Made by a program: the position numbers and the translations under genes
Assembly: GCA_016720855.1 (NCBI GenBank)
Contig: JADKJU010000001.1
Location: 613,501-677,500 of the forward strand
Length of the DNA stretch: 64,000 nt
Direction of reading: 5' to 3'
From: Betaproteobacteria bacterium
GTDB taxonomy: Bacteria; Pseudomonadota; Gammaproteobacteria; Burkholderiales; Usitatibacteraceae
The notes under the pieces: model-generated
Seen by the model: only the letters and a program-made list of their open reading frames with translations
Database searches by the model: none
Told to the model about the DNA's origin: nothing
Part shown: positions 8,848-17,763 of the stretch, piece by piece
How positions within the stretch are numbered: position 1 is the stretch's first letter
Layout of the letters: every line of letters begins with the position of its first letter

Positions 8848-9965
8848 AGATTTTCCGGTTCCTGGAGGCGGCGCGAGAGATCAGCGAGAAAGGCGGCACC
8901 GCGGTGCCCGTCGCTCACGCGGTGATCGGCGGACAGGGTCGCCACCACCGTCGGCCTGGCGATCACGGCGCCCTCTTCCACCCACGGGCGCGGCGCCACG
9001 CGGCCAAAGCCCACGATGGCGGCCTGCGGTGGGTAGATCACGGCAAACGTCGATTCCACGCCGGCCTCGCCGAGGTTGGTCACCGTGATGGTGGGATCGG
9101 ACATCTCGGAGCTCTTGAGGCTCCCCGCCCGTGCGCGCTTCACGAGGTCGGCAAGGCTCTTCATCAGGTCGTCGAGCGTGAGTTCCGGGACGTCGCGGAT
9201 GGCCGGCGCCACCAGCCCGCCCTGCCGGAGGGAGATCGCCACGCCCAGGTGCACCGCCTGCGACGGCTGGTAGAGGCCCTCGCGCCAGGTGCCGTTGAGG
9301 TCGGGGAATCCCTTGAGGGCGAGCGCCACGGCCTTGAGCTGCAGCACCGCCATGAGGATGCGGCCCGTCAGCGGCCGCTTCGCGTTCTCGGCGGCGAGCC
9401 AGTCGGTGGCGCGCAGCATCGGGATCGTCTCGGCAAGGTAGTAGTGCGGGATCTCGCGCTTGGAGCGGCTCATGGCGGCGGCGATGGCCTTGCGCATCTC
9501 GGCTGCGCGATCGGGTGGAGCGCCCGGCGCGGGCTTCCCGGCCGTCCGCTCGATATCCTCGATCGTCACCACGCCGTGCGGGCCGGTGCCCTCGACCGTG
9601 TCCGGATCCACGCCGAGTTCCGTCGCGCGCCTCCTCGCCGCCGGCGAAACGGGCTTGCGATCTCTTGCCGGGGCAGGTGCCCCGGGGGCTTCCGTCGCCG
9701 CCGCCGGCGCTGCCTCGCCCGGCTTCTCGCCGGGCGCGAGGAAGCGCGCAAGGACCGTCCCGACGGGAATGGTCGTGCCCGGCTCGACGAGGAGCTCGTG
9801 CACGGTGCCTTCCTGCCACGACTCCACGTCAACGGCTGCCTTTGTCGTATCGACGATGGCCACCACGTCGCCCTTCTTCACCCCATCGCCGGGCTTCACC
9901 TTCCACGCCAGGAGCTTGCCCTCGTCCATGTCCGCGCCGAGCGACGGCAGCTTGAATTCGATCAC
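8844..9965 (-). CDS. pdhC: Dihydrolipoamide acyltransferase, E2 of a 2-oxoacid dehydrogenase complex
   Basis: 373 residues from GTG 9963-9965, which overlaps the E1-beta stop as GTGA. One lipoyl domain (about 1-75, lipoylated Lys in DTTKAAVD), an Ala/Pro linker, a peripheral subunit-binding domain (about 108-142, VSPAARRRATELGVD) and a catalytic domain. The catalytic His/Asp motif is ATLSADHRVSDGHRGA. It transfers the acyl group to CoA. Substrate is probably pyruvate given acsA and ppdK next door; acetoin is the alternative. No E3 gene is present in the cluster. Confidence 0.92.
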   Translation of the reverse strand: MIEFKLPSLGADMDEGKLLAWKVKPGDGVKKGDVVAIVDTTKAAVDVESWQEGTVHELLVEPGTTIPVGTVLARFLAPGEKPGEAAPAAATEAPGAPAPARDRKPVSPAARRRATELGVDPDTVEGTGPHGVVTIEDIERTAGKPAPGAPPDRAAEMRKAIAAAMSRSKREIPHYYLAETIPMLRATDWLAAENAKRPLTGRILMAVLQLKAVALALKGFPDLNGTWREGLYQPSQAVHLGVAISLRQGGLVAPAIRDVPELTLDDLMKSLADLVKRARAGSLKSSEMSDPTITVTNLGEAGVESTFAVIYPPQAAIVGFGRVAPRPWVEEGAVIARPTVVATLSADHRVSDGHRGAAFLADLSRRLQEPENL

Positions 9966-10927
9966 TGGAAGAGTCCTTTCGCGGCCATCACGATCTTGTC
10001 CGCCTGCGGCTGCGCCGCTTCCTCGAGGTGCTTCGGGTAGGGAATCGGCACTTCCTCGCGGCAGACGCGAGCCACCGGCGCATCGAGGTCGTAGAAAGCC
10101 TGCTCCATGATGCGCGCCATGATCTCCGCCGAGAGGCTGCCGCTTCGCCAACCTTCGTCCACGATGACGGCGCGCCGGGTCTTGCGCACGGAGGCCAGCA
10201 CGGTATCCATGTCGAGGGGCCGGAGCACCCGCAGGTCCACCACCTCGGCGTTGATTCCCTCATCCGCCAGCCGCTCGGCGGCCTGCAGCGCCTTGGGCAC
10301 GCAACCGCCATAGGCCACCAACGATACCCGCGTGCCGGGACGCCGCACTTTCGCGTGGACGATGTCGATGGGTTCCGCGGACAGCTCCCCGGTCGTCTCG
10401 AAAAGCGCCGGGTATTCGAAGAGGAGAACGGGGTTGCCGTCGGCCAGCGCCGCGCCCAGCATGCCGTGCGCGTCGTCGATGGTTGCAGGCGTCACGATCT
10501 TGAGCCCCGGGATGTGCGCAAACCACCCCTCGAAGCTGTGCGAATGCTGCGCGGCGAGCTGGCGGCCGGCGCCCGTCGCCATGCGGATCACCAGCGGCAC
10601 GGCGAACTGCCCGCCGGACATGTGCCGCAGGATCGCCGCCGTGTTCACGATCTGGTCGAGCGGCAGGAGGCTGAAGTTCACCGTCATCACCTCGACGATG
10701 GGGCGCATCCCGCCCAGTGCCGCGCCGATACCGGCGCCCACGAACGCCAGCTCCGAAAGCGGAGCATCGCGCACGCGCTCCGGGCCGAATTCCGCCAGCA
10801 ACCCCTTGCTGATCGCGTAGGTGCCGCCGTACCGGCCGACGTCCTCGCCCATCAGGAAAACACGCTCGTCCCGCGCCATTGCCTCGCGCAGGCCCAGCCT
10901 CAGTGCTTCGCGGTAGGTTATCGTCAT
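9962..10927 (-). CDS. pdhB: 2-oxoacid (pyruvate-type) dehydrogenase E1 component, beta subunit
   Basis: 321 residues. N-terminal pyrimidine-binding transketolase domain (FLMGEDVGRYGGTYAISKG, with Glu in the GEDVG motif), then a C-terminal transketolase domain (about 195-310). Partner of the E1-alpha gene immediately upstream, which it overlaps (10924-10927). Together they decarboxylate a 2-oxoacid with thiamine diphosphate and load the lipoyl group of E2. Confidence 0.92.
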   Translation of the reverse strand: MTITYREALRLGLREAMARDERVFLMGEDVGRYGGTYAISKGLLAEFGPERVRDAPLSELAFVGAGIGAALGGMRPIVEVMTVNFSLLPLDQIVNTAAILRHMSGGQFAVPLVIRMATGAGRQLAAQHSHSFEGWFAHIPGLKIVTPATIDDAHGMLGAALADGNPVLLFEYPALFETTGELSAEPIDIVHAKVRRPGTRVSLVAYGGCVPKALQAAERLADEGINAEVVDLRVLRPLDMDTVLASVRKTRRAVIVDEGWRSGSLSAEIMARIMEQAFYDLDAPVARVCREEVPIPYPKHLEEAAQPQADKIVMAAKGLFQ

Positions 10928-11919
10928 GGTGCATACACCTGCGTCGCAAGATTCTCCACGGGTTCCCAGCCGGCCGCTTCGGCGAAGGCCACGGCGCGCT
11001 CAACCTCCCGCGCCACCTCGGCATCGATCTCCATGAAGCGCTCCTCCGTGAGGTCTCCCTGCGCCTTGAGCCGCGCCGAGAAGGTGTGTATCGGTCCGCG
11101 CGTCTTCCACTTCTCGACCTCGGCCTTGTCGCGGTAGAGCTCGGGATCGAACATCGAGTGCGCACGGAAGCGGTACGTGCGGAATTCGACGAACACGGGC
11201 CCGCTTGCCAGGGCATGATCACGGGCGCGCTTCGCCGCCTCGTGCACTTCCACCACGTCCATGCCGTCAACCGCGAACGCCTCCACGCCGTACGCCGCCG
11301 CCTTCACGCAAAGATCCGGTTGCGACTGCGAGCGCTCGATGGCCGTGCCCATGGCGTAGAAGTTGTTCTCGCAGAGGAAGACCACCGGCAGGTTCCATAG
11401 CGCGGCCAGGTTCAGCGATTCATGGAACGCGCCCTCCGCCACGGCGCCATCGCCGAAGAAGCAGGCGGTGAGGCGATCCTCGCCCCGCATCTTCGCCGCC
11501 AGGCCAAAGCCGACGGCCAGCGGAAGGCCGCCGCCCACGATGGCATTGCCGCCGAAGAAGTGCGTGGCCGCGTCGAAGAGGTGCATGGAGCCGCCGCGCC
11601 CGCGCGAGCAGCCGTCGATCTTCCCGAACATCTCCGCCATGATGCGTTGCATCGACACGCCCTTGAGCAGCGCGTGGCCGTGCTCGCGATAGGTGGCGAC
11701 CACGTTGTCGCCGGGCTTGAGCGCGTGCATGGCGCCGGTGGCGACCGCCTCCTCGCCGATGTAGAGGTGCAGGAAGCCGCGGATCCTGCCGGCCCCGTAG
11801 AGTTCGGCGCACTTCTCCTCCATGCGGCGGATGCGCAGCATGTCCGTGAGGAGCACGATCGACTTCTCCGCAGGGTACGGCACCGGCCCCGACGGGGGCG
11901 GCGGGAATGGTGTGTTCAT
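10924..11919 (-). CDS. pdhA: 2-oxoacid (pyruvate-type) dehydrogenase E1 component, alpha subunit
   Basis: 331 residues from ATG 11917-11919, which overlaps the acetyl-CoA synthetase stop (ATGA). The thiamine-diphosphate motif starts at FFGDGAVAEGAFHESLNLAA and ends with the Asn in CENNFYAMGT. There is a phosphorylation-loop-like segment YRFRAHSMFDPELYR. The frame remains open upstream inside acsA, but the conserved N-terminus (LLTDMLRIRRMEEKCAELY) fits this start. Confidence 0.92.
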   Translation of the reverse strand: MNTPFPPPPSGPVPYPAEKSIVLLTDMLRIRRMEEKCAELYGAGRIRGFLHLYIGEEAVATGAMHALKPGDNVVATYREHGHALLKGVSMQRIMAEMFGKIDGCSRGRGGSMHLFDAATHFFGGNAIVGGGLPLAVGFGLAAKMRGEDRLTACFFGDGAVAEGAFHESLNLAALWNLPVVFLCENNFYAMGTAIERSQSQPDLCVKAAAYGVEAFAVDGMDVVEVHEAAKRARDHALASGPVFVEFRTYRFRAHSMFDPELYRDKAEVEKWKTRGPIHTFSARLKAQGDLTEERFMEIDAEVAREVERAVAFAEAAGWEPVENLATQVYAP

Positions 11920-13625
11920 GGGCTTTCCTCGAGCGTGGAAGTGTCGCCTTCGGGCAGGCCCAGTTCGCGCGCCTTCAGGAGACGGCGCATGATCTTGCCG
12001 CTCCTCGTGCGCGGAAGCGCGGGCGAGAATTCGATCTCCTTCGGCGCGACCGCCGCGCCCAGGCGCTTCCTGGCATGGCCGAGAATCTCCATCCGAAGCG
12101 CCTCGCCAGGCTCGAAGCCGGTGCGCAGCGAGACGAAGGCCTTCACGATCTCCCCGACCATCGGGTCGGGCTTGCCGATGACGCCGGCCTCGGCAACGGC
12201 CGGGTGCTCCATGAGGACGCTTTCGACCTCGAAGGGGCCGATGAGGTGGCCGGCGGACTTGATCACGTCGTCTGCGCGCCCCACGAACCAGAAGTAGCCG
12301 TCGGCGTCGCGCTTCGCAAGGTCCCCGGTGAGGTACCAGCCGTCCGCGAAGCACTTGCGATAGCGATCTTCCTGCCCGAGGTAACCGCGGAACATCGATG
12401 GCCATCCGGCGCGCAGCGCCAACTCGCCCTCGGTATCCGTCGCCGCCTCCACCTCGAGCCCGTCATCGCGGCGATGCACGATTGCGGCCTCGACGCCAGG
12501 CAGTGGCTTGCCCATGGAACCGGGCTTCACGTCCATGGAGGCGGTATTGGCAATCATGATCCCGCCCGTTTCGGTCTGCCACCAGTTGTCGTGGATGGGC
12601 ATGCCCAGCGCCTCCATGCCCCACCAGACCGCCTCCGGGTTGAGCGGCTCTCCCACGCTCGCGACGAATCGCAGGGCCGGGAACACGTGTTGCCGCGCGA
12701 GCGCCGCGCCCGCCTTCATCAGCATGCGGATCGCCGTGGGCGCCGTGTACCAGACGCTCACGCGCTCCTCCTCGAGGATCCGGTACCAGCGCGCGGCGTC
12801 GAAATCCGCCTCGTCAACGATGCTGGTCACCCCGTGCACCAGCGGCGTCACGATCCCGTAGGAGGTGCCCGTGACCCACCCCGGGTCGGCCGTGCACCAG
12901 TAGACATCGCCGGGATGCAGGTCGAGGGCCACCTTGCCGGTGGCATAGTGCATGACGACCGCTCCGTGAACGTGGACCGCGCCCTTGGGCATCCCGGTGG
13001 TGCCGCTCGTGAAGTGCAGGAACGAGGTGTCGCCGGCGTCGGTGCGTTCGAGATCGCAGCTCGCGGATGCCGCATCGAAAAGCGCCCTGAAGTCCGGCGC
13101 ATCGACCCGCAGGACATGCTGCAGCGTGGGCATCGGGACGGCGATCTTCGCGACCTTCTTCTGGTAGAGCGCCTCGGTCGTCACGATGACCTTGCCGCGC
13201 CCGAGGTTCACTCGGGTGGCGATGGGTTCCGGCCCGAAGGCGGAAAAGAGCGGCGACACGGCGGCGCCGAGCTTGAGGGCCCCGAGAACCGCGAAGTAGA
13301 GCTCCGGGATGCGCGCGCAAAGGACGAACACTGCATCGCCCTTGGCGACGCCCAACGAGCGAAGCACGTTGGCGAAGCGATTCGAGGACTCGGAAAGCTC
13401 GCGATAGGTGATCGGGCGCACCTTGCCCGCGGCCGGATGCCAGCGGATCGCGACATGGTCGGCGAGGCCTCCTCGCGCATGCCGCTCAACCGCCTCCCAG
13501 GCGATGTTGAGGCCGCCGCCCGGCAGTCCGTCGAGCAGGCAGCGCGCCTCATCCCACCCGAGCGGCGCATTCGGCGCGGCCCGATGTGCAACGCTGCCCT
13601 TGCGTATGACCGATGGTCTCGACAT
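11916..13625 (-). CDS. acsA: Acetyl-CoA synthetase (AMP-forming)
   Basis: 569 residues of the ANL superfamily. P-loop LHFTSGTTGMPKG, acetate-CoA ligase motif NWWQTETGGIMIAN, the hinge region WYLTGDLAKRDADGYFWFVGRADDVIKSAG and the C-terminal catalytic Lys in PRTRSGKIMRR. It activates acetate through acetyl-AMP. First gene of the operon acsA-pdhA-pdhB-pdhC-ACP(-hsp20), every junction a 4-bp overlap. It is divergent from ppdK with about 147 bp between the two starts. Confidence 0.92.
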   Translation of the reverse strand: MSRPSVIRKGSVAHRAAPNAPLGWDEARCLLDGLPGGGLNIAWEAVERHARGGLADHVAIRWHPAAGKVRPITYRELSESSNRFANVLRSLGVAKGDAVFVLCARIPELYFAVLGALKLGAAVSPLFSAFGPEPIATRVNLGRGKVIVTTEALYQKKVAKIAVPMPTLQHVLRVDAPDFRALFDAASASCDLERTDAGDTSFLHFTSGTTGMPKGAVHVHGAVVMHYATGKVALDLHPGDVYWCTADPGWVTGTSYGIVTPLVHGVTSIVDEADFDAARWYRILEEERVSVWYTAPTAIRMLMKAGAALARQHVFPALRFVASVGEPLNPEAVWWGMEALGMPIHDNWWQTETGGIMIANTASMDVKPGSMGKPLPGVEAAIVHRRDDGLEVEAATDTEGELALRAGWPSMFRGYLGQEDRYRKCFADGWYLTGDLAKRDADGYFWFVGRADDVIKSAGHLIGPFEVESVLMEHPAVAEAGVIGKPDPMVGEIVKAFVSLRTGFEPGEALRMEILGHARKRLGAAVAPKEIEFSPALPRTRSGKIMRRLLKARELGLPEGDTSTLEESP

Positions 13626-13772
13626 GGTCCCGTTACTCCACTGCGGACCTGCAGATCCAGTATCGGCGCGACCGCCCTGCCTTCCTTGACCCCGATCAAC
13701 TCACGTGGAGGCGCCGGCGAGACACTGGTTGCAATGGCCATCCGGCCCCACCGCTCACACCAGGAAAACATC

Positions 13773-16517
13773 ATGGCTACTCGCACCGCACGCAAGGGTC
13801 GTGCGCCGCGCACACGCGCCGCGCCCGTCGAGAAGTGGGTCTACCTGTTCTCCGAGGGCAACGCCCGCCGCAAGGATCTCCTGGGTGGCAAAGGCGCGAA
13901 CCTCGCGGAGATGACGCGCATGGGGCTTCCCGTCCCGCCGGGCTTCATCGTCACGACTCGTGCCTGCAACGCCTACCTCGGCGCGGGAGGTTTCGCGCAG
14001 GGCATGTGGCCCCAGGTCGAGAAGGCCCTTGCCCGGGTCGAGAGGCTTGCCGGCAAGCGACTCGGCGATCGGCTCGACCCGCTTCTCGTTTCGTGCCGCT
14101 CCGGCGCGCGCTTCTCGATGCCGGGCATGATGGACACGGTCCTCAACATCGGCCTGAACGACGAGGTGGCCGCCCGGCTCGTGAAGCTCACGAACGACGA
14201 GCGCTTCGTGAACGACGCCTACCGGCGCCTGGTGCAGATGTTCGGCACGGTGGTGATGGGGCTGCCCGACGAGCCATTCGAGGCCGTCCTCGAGCGGCAC
14301 CGCACGGCCATGGGCGTCGCCAACGACGCCGACCTGGGCGCCGCGACGCTTCGTGAAATCACCACCGAGTTCAAGGCCATCGTGAAGAGCCGGGCAAGGC
14401 GCCCGTTCCCGGAGGATCCGCTCGAACAGCTGCGCCTTGCCACCGAGGCCGTCTTCAAGTCGTGGAACGGCAAGCGCGCCATCGACTACCGCAATGCCGC
14501 GGGCATCGCCCACGACCTGGGCACGGCCGTCAACATCCAGACGATGGTGTTCGGCAACATGGGCGCCGGCTCGGGGACGGGGGTGCTCACCACGCGCAAC
14601 GTCACCACCGGAGAGCGCAATCTCGAAGGCGACTGGCTCACCAACGCGCAGGGCGAGGACGTGGTGTCCGGCACCCGCGCGACCAAGGCGATCGCGAGCC
14701 TGAAAACCGAGATGCCGCGCATCTACGCGGAGCTCGCACGCAATTGCCGCACGCTGGAGAAGCACTTCCGCGAGGTGCAGGACGTGGAATTCACGATCGA
14801 GCGCGGCAAGCTCTGGATGCTGCAGACGCGCGACGCCAAGCGCACCGCGCAGGCGGCCGTCCGTATCGCGGTGGATCTCGCCGATGAAAAGCTCATCACG
14901 CGGGCCGAGGCGGTCGAGCGCGTCTCGCCGGACCATGTGGACGCGTTCCTCCACCCGCAGTTCGACCCGAGGGAGAAGGCGGCTGCGAAGAAGCGCGGCG
15001 ACCTGCTGGCCACGGGACTGAACGTCTCGCCGGGCGCCGCGAGCGGCATCCTCGCCTTCGACGCCGACACCGCGGAGCAGTGGGGCGCGAAGGATCGCAA
15101 GGCCGTGATCATGGTGCGGCCCGAGACCAAGCCGGACGACGTGCACGGCATGCTCGCGGCCCGCGGCATCCTCACCAGCCGCGGCGGGCGCACCAGCCAC
15201 GCAGCCCTCGTGGCCCGGCAGTTCGGCAAGCCCGCCGTGGTCGGCGTCTCCGCCATCGTAGTGAACGCCGAGAAACGCCAGTTCACGATCGCAGGCCGCG
15301 TCTTCCGCGAGGGCGACAGCGTCTCGGTGGACGGCACGACGGGCGAGGTGTTCGCCGGCCTGCTCAAGACGGTGGTCCCCGAGTTCACCGACCCTTGCCT
15401 CGCCCGGCTGCTGCACTGGGCCGACGGTTTCCGCAGGCTGGGCGTGTGGGCCAACGCGGATTACCCGCGCGACGCCGTGCGCGCCCGCGGCTATGGTGCC
15501 CAGGGGATCGGGCTGTGCCGCACCGAGCACATGTTCTTCGAGACCGCGCGCCTGCCGCTCGTGCAGCAGATGATCCTCGCGAAGACCGACGAGGAGCGCG
15601 CCGGGCCTCTTGCGAAGCTGCTTCCATTCCAGCGCGAGGACTTCGTGGGGCTCTTCCGCGCCATGGACGGCCTGCCGGTCACGATCCGCCTCATCGACCC
15701 ACCGCTGCACGAGTTCCTGCCGAGCCACGACGAGCTGCTGCACGACGTGACGCAACTCGAGACGCGCGCCGAATTTTCCGCCGGCAAGGACCCGATGGGA
15801 CTCGCCGGCACGCTGGCGCAGAAGAAGCGCCTGCTGGAGGCCGTGGGCTCCATGCGCGAGGCCAACCCGATGCTCGGCCTTCGCGGCGTGCGCCTGGGCA
15901 TCCACCTGCCCCAGCTCGTGCGCATGCAGGTGCGCGCCATCATCGAGGCCGCCTGCCACTGCAAGCGTGAAGGCGTCAAGGTGCACCCGAAGATCATGAT
16001 CCCGCTCATCGCGCACAACAACGAGCTGATGGTCGAGGAGGCGATACTGGATGCGGAAGCGCGAGCGGTGATGAAGGAACAGGGCGTGCGCGTGAAGTAC
16101 CAGTTCGGCACGATGATCGAGATCCCGCGCGCGGCGCTGACGGCAGGCGATATCGCCCGCAACGCGCAGTTCTTCTCCTTCGGCACCAACGACCTCACCC
16201 AGACGACCTTCGGCATCTCGCGCGACGATGCCGAGACCGGGTTCCTGCGCGAATACCTCGAGAAGAGGATCCTTCCCGAGAATCCCTTCGCGACCCTCGA
16301 CCAGGCGGGTGTCGGCAAGCTCATGGAAATGGGCGTGCGCCTGGGCCGCGACGTGCGGCCCGACCTGGAGGTGGGCATCTGCGGCGAGCATGGTGGCGAC
16401 CCCGCGACGATCGCCTTCTGCCACCGCATCGGACTGGACTACGTGAGCTGCTCGCCCTACCGGGTGCCGGTGGCGCGGCTGGCGGCCGCCCAGGCGGCCC
16501 TGGCGCAGGGTGAATAG
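13773..16517 (+). CDS. ppdK: Pyruvate, phosphate dikinase
   Basis: 914 residues from ATG 13773. N-terminal ATP-grasp domain (LLGGKGANLAEMTRMGLPVP and RSGARFSMPGMMDTVLNIGL), phosphohistidine domain with GGRTSHAALVAR (catalytic His about 476), and a C-terminal PEP-binding TIM barrel with GICGEHGGDPATIAF and the catalytic Cys in VSCSPYRVP. It interconverts pyruvate + ATP + Pi and PEP + AMP + PPi. Divergent from the acetate/pyruvate dehydrogenase operon, which suggests a shared role in routing C2/C3 units to gluconeogenesis. Confidence 0.95.
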   Translation: MATRTARKGRAPRTRAAPVEKWVYLFSEGNARRKDLLGGKGANLAEMTRMGLPVPPGFIVTTRACNAYLGAGGFAQGMWPQVEKALARVERLAGKRLGDRLDPLLVSCRSGARFSMPGMMDTVLNIGLNDEVAARLVKLTNDERFVNDAYRRLVQMFGTVVMGLPDEPFEAVLERHRTAMGVANDADLGAATLREITTEFKAIVKSRARRPFPEDPLEQLRLATEAVFKSWNGKRAIDYRNAAGIAHDLGTAVNIQTMVFGNMGAGSGTGVLTTRNVTTGERNLEGDWLTNAQGEDVVSGTRATKAIASLKTEMPRIYAELARNCRTLEKHFREVQDVEFTIERGKLWMLQTRDAKRTAQAAVRIAVDLADEKLITRAEAVERVSPDHVDAFLHPQFDPREKAAAKKRGDLLATGLNVSPGAASGILAFDADTAEQWGAKDRKAVIMVRPETKPDDVHGMLAARGILTSRGGRTSHAALVARQFGKPAVVGVSAIVVNAEKRQFTIAGRVFREGDSVSVDGTTGEVFAGLLKTVVPEFTDPCLARLLHWADGFRRLGVWANADYPRDAVRARGYGAQGIGLCRTEHMFFETARLPLVQQMILAKTDEERAGPLAKLLPFQREDFVGLFRAMDGLPVTIRLIDPPLHEFLPSHDELLHDVTQLETRAEFSAGKDPMGLAGTLAQKKRLLEAVGSMREANPMLGLRGVRLGIHLPQLVRMQVRAIIEAACHCKREGVKVHPKIMIPLIAHNNELMVEEAILDAEARAVMKEQGVRVKYQFGTMIEIPRAALTAGDIARNAQFFSFGTNDLTQTTFGISRDDAETGFLREYLEKRILPENPFATLDQAGVGKLMEMGVRLGRDVRPDLEVGICGEHGGDPATIAFCHRIGLDYVSCSPYRVPVARLAAAQAALAQGE

Positions 16518-16568
16518 CCCCTTCCCCGGGACGCCCCGGAAGCCTTATCACGCTCCAGCCGCGAAAAA

Positions 16569-16584
16569 TGTGAACTGATTCACA
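16569..16584. promoter_or_regulatory. Perfect CRP-type palindrome
   Basis: TGTGA-ACTGAT-TCACA is an exact match to the TGTGA-N6-TCACA consensus of CRP-like regulators. It lies 87 bp before the ATG of the degenerate GGDEF gene and 52 bp after the ppdK stop. The distance suits activation of the GGDEF gene. No unambiguous -10/-35 was identified. The motif is seen directly; the regulator is inferred. Confidence 0.6.
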
Positions 16585-16670
16585 GTATGGGGGCCGTTTT
16601 TGGCGCATGTTGATGTCGAGGCGCGCACGATATCCGGGATAAGGGTAGCTGCGCCGCAAGGAGTCAGACC

Positions 16671-17612
16671 ATGAGCCACGGCGCATCAGCGAAAGCAATC
16701 GCAGGCCCCCGAATCGGCATCTACGGCCTTTTCGACCGGATTCCCTTCCTGAAGGGAAAATACGCCCAGAAATTTGCGGCCGCGACGGCGATCGCCATCG
16801 TGCCGCCCCTCATCATCCTGCTCGCCTACACGGTATTCGCCAACGACATCTCGGAGACGGGCAAGCGTTTGCTGCCGGCCCTGGGCTTGGTGTACCTCGG
16901 CGGGTTCATGGCCATGCTCTGGCTTCACCAGGGGCTCCTGGCCCCCGTGGTGATGTCCTCGGCCGCCATGAAGAAGTACCTGGACGAAGGCAAGGCCCCG
17001 GATATGCCGCAAGGCTACTACGACGACGCGGGACGCCTCATGGGTCGCACGCAGTACGTGCTCGAGCTGCTGGAGCGCTGGGGAGCGCGCATCGAAAACC
17101 TGACCGACCTCGACGACATGACCGGCGTGTACACCCGCCGCGCCGGCGAGAAGCGGCTGGGCGAGGAAGTCGCCCGCAGCGAACGCGACCAGACCACCTT
17201 CCACGCCCTGCTCGTGGACCTGCGCGGGTTCCGCGCCATCCGCGAGGAGGAAGGCTACGGCGCCGGGGATATCTGCCTGGTGCAGCTGGTGGCGGACCTC
17301 ATGGCCAATACGCGCAAGGGCGACTGGATCGCCCGGTGGGGCAACGACCAGTTTCTCGTGGGCCTGCACCGCAACCACAGCGCCAAGCTCGTTACCGACC
17401 GCGTCCTGCATGCCATCGACACCGTGCCTTGTCGCGTCTCGGCCGACAAGGAGCTCAGCATCCGGGTGGCCTGCGCGGTGATGGAGTATCGCCTCGGCCT
17501 GGGGACGGACATGCTCCTCAAGCGACTCGGGGAAGCCCTCGCGGAAGCCAAGTTCCGCAGCGTCCCCGGCGGGCCGTCGCGCGCGGTATTCCGCCTCGGC
17601 ACCGAACGATAG
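16671..17612 (+). CDS. Membrane protein with degenerate GGDEF domain
   Basis: 313 residues. Two hydrophobic helices (about 38-60 and 65-88), a linker, then a GGDEF-like fold (about 142-305) with LTDLDDMTGVYTRRAGEKRLG at its start. The signature is degenerate: RWGNDQFLVGL in place of R-GG(D/E)EF, so cyclase activity is doubtful, and a receptor or scaffold role is possible. AAGGAG lies 7-12 bp ahead of the ATG. A perfect CRP-type palindrome is upstream. Confidence 0.8.
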   Translation: MSHGASAKAIAGPRIGIYGLFDRIPFLKGKYAQKFAAATAIAIVPPLIILLAYTVFANDISETGKRLLPALGLVYLGGFMAMLWLHQGLLAPVVMSSAAMKKYLDEGKAPDMPQGYYDDAGRLMGRTQYVLELLERWGARIENLTDLDDMTGVYTRRAGEKRLGEEVARSERDQTTFHALLVDLRGFRAIREEEGYGAGDICLVQLVADLMANTRKGDWIARWGNDQFLVGLHRNHSAKLVTDRVLHAIDTVPCRVSADKELSIRVACAVMEYRLGLGTDMLLKRLGEALAEAKFRSVPGGPSRAVFRLGTER

Positions 17613-17763
17613 CCGCCGCGTCGCCCCGGCCAGGGGGACTGGTTGTATCGCAGGGTGTTCCAGTAGCAAAATCAGGGTCTTCGACCGGTCGGCTTTCCGG
17701 AGTGCGAAAGTTCGCATGCCCGTGCAGAGCCGGTCGATTTTGCTTCCGAGGAGGTTCGCCGGG

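Noticed and set aside
13755..16424. 889-codon antisense open frame over ppdK
   Set aside because: Same reason: His/Arg/Glu-rich mirror of a real gene, no recognisable motif.
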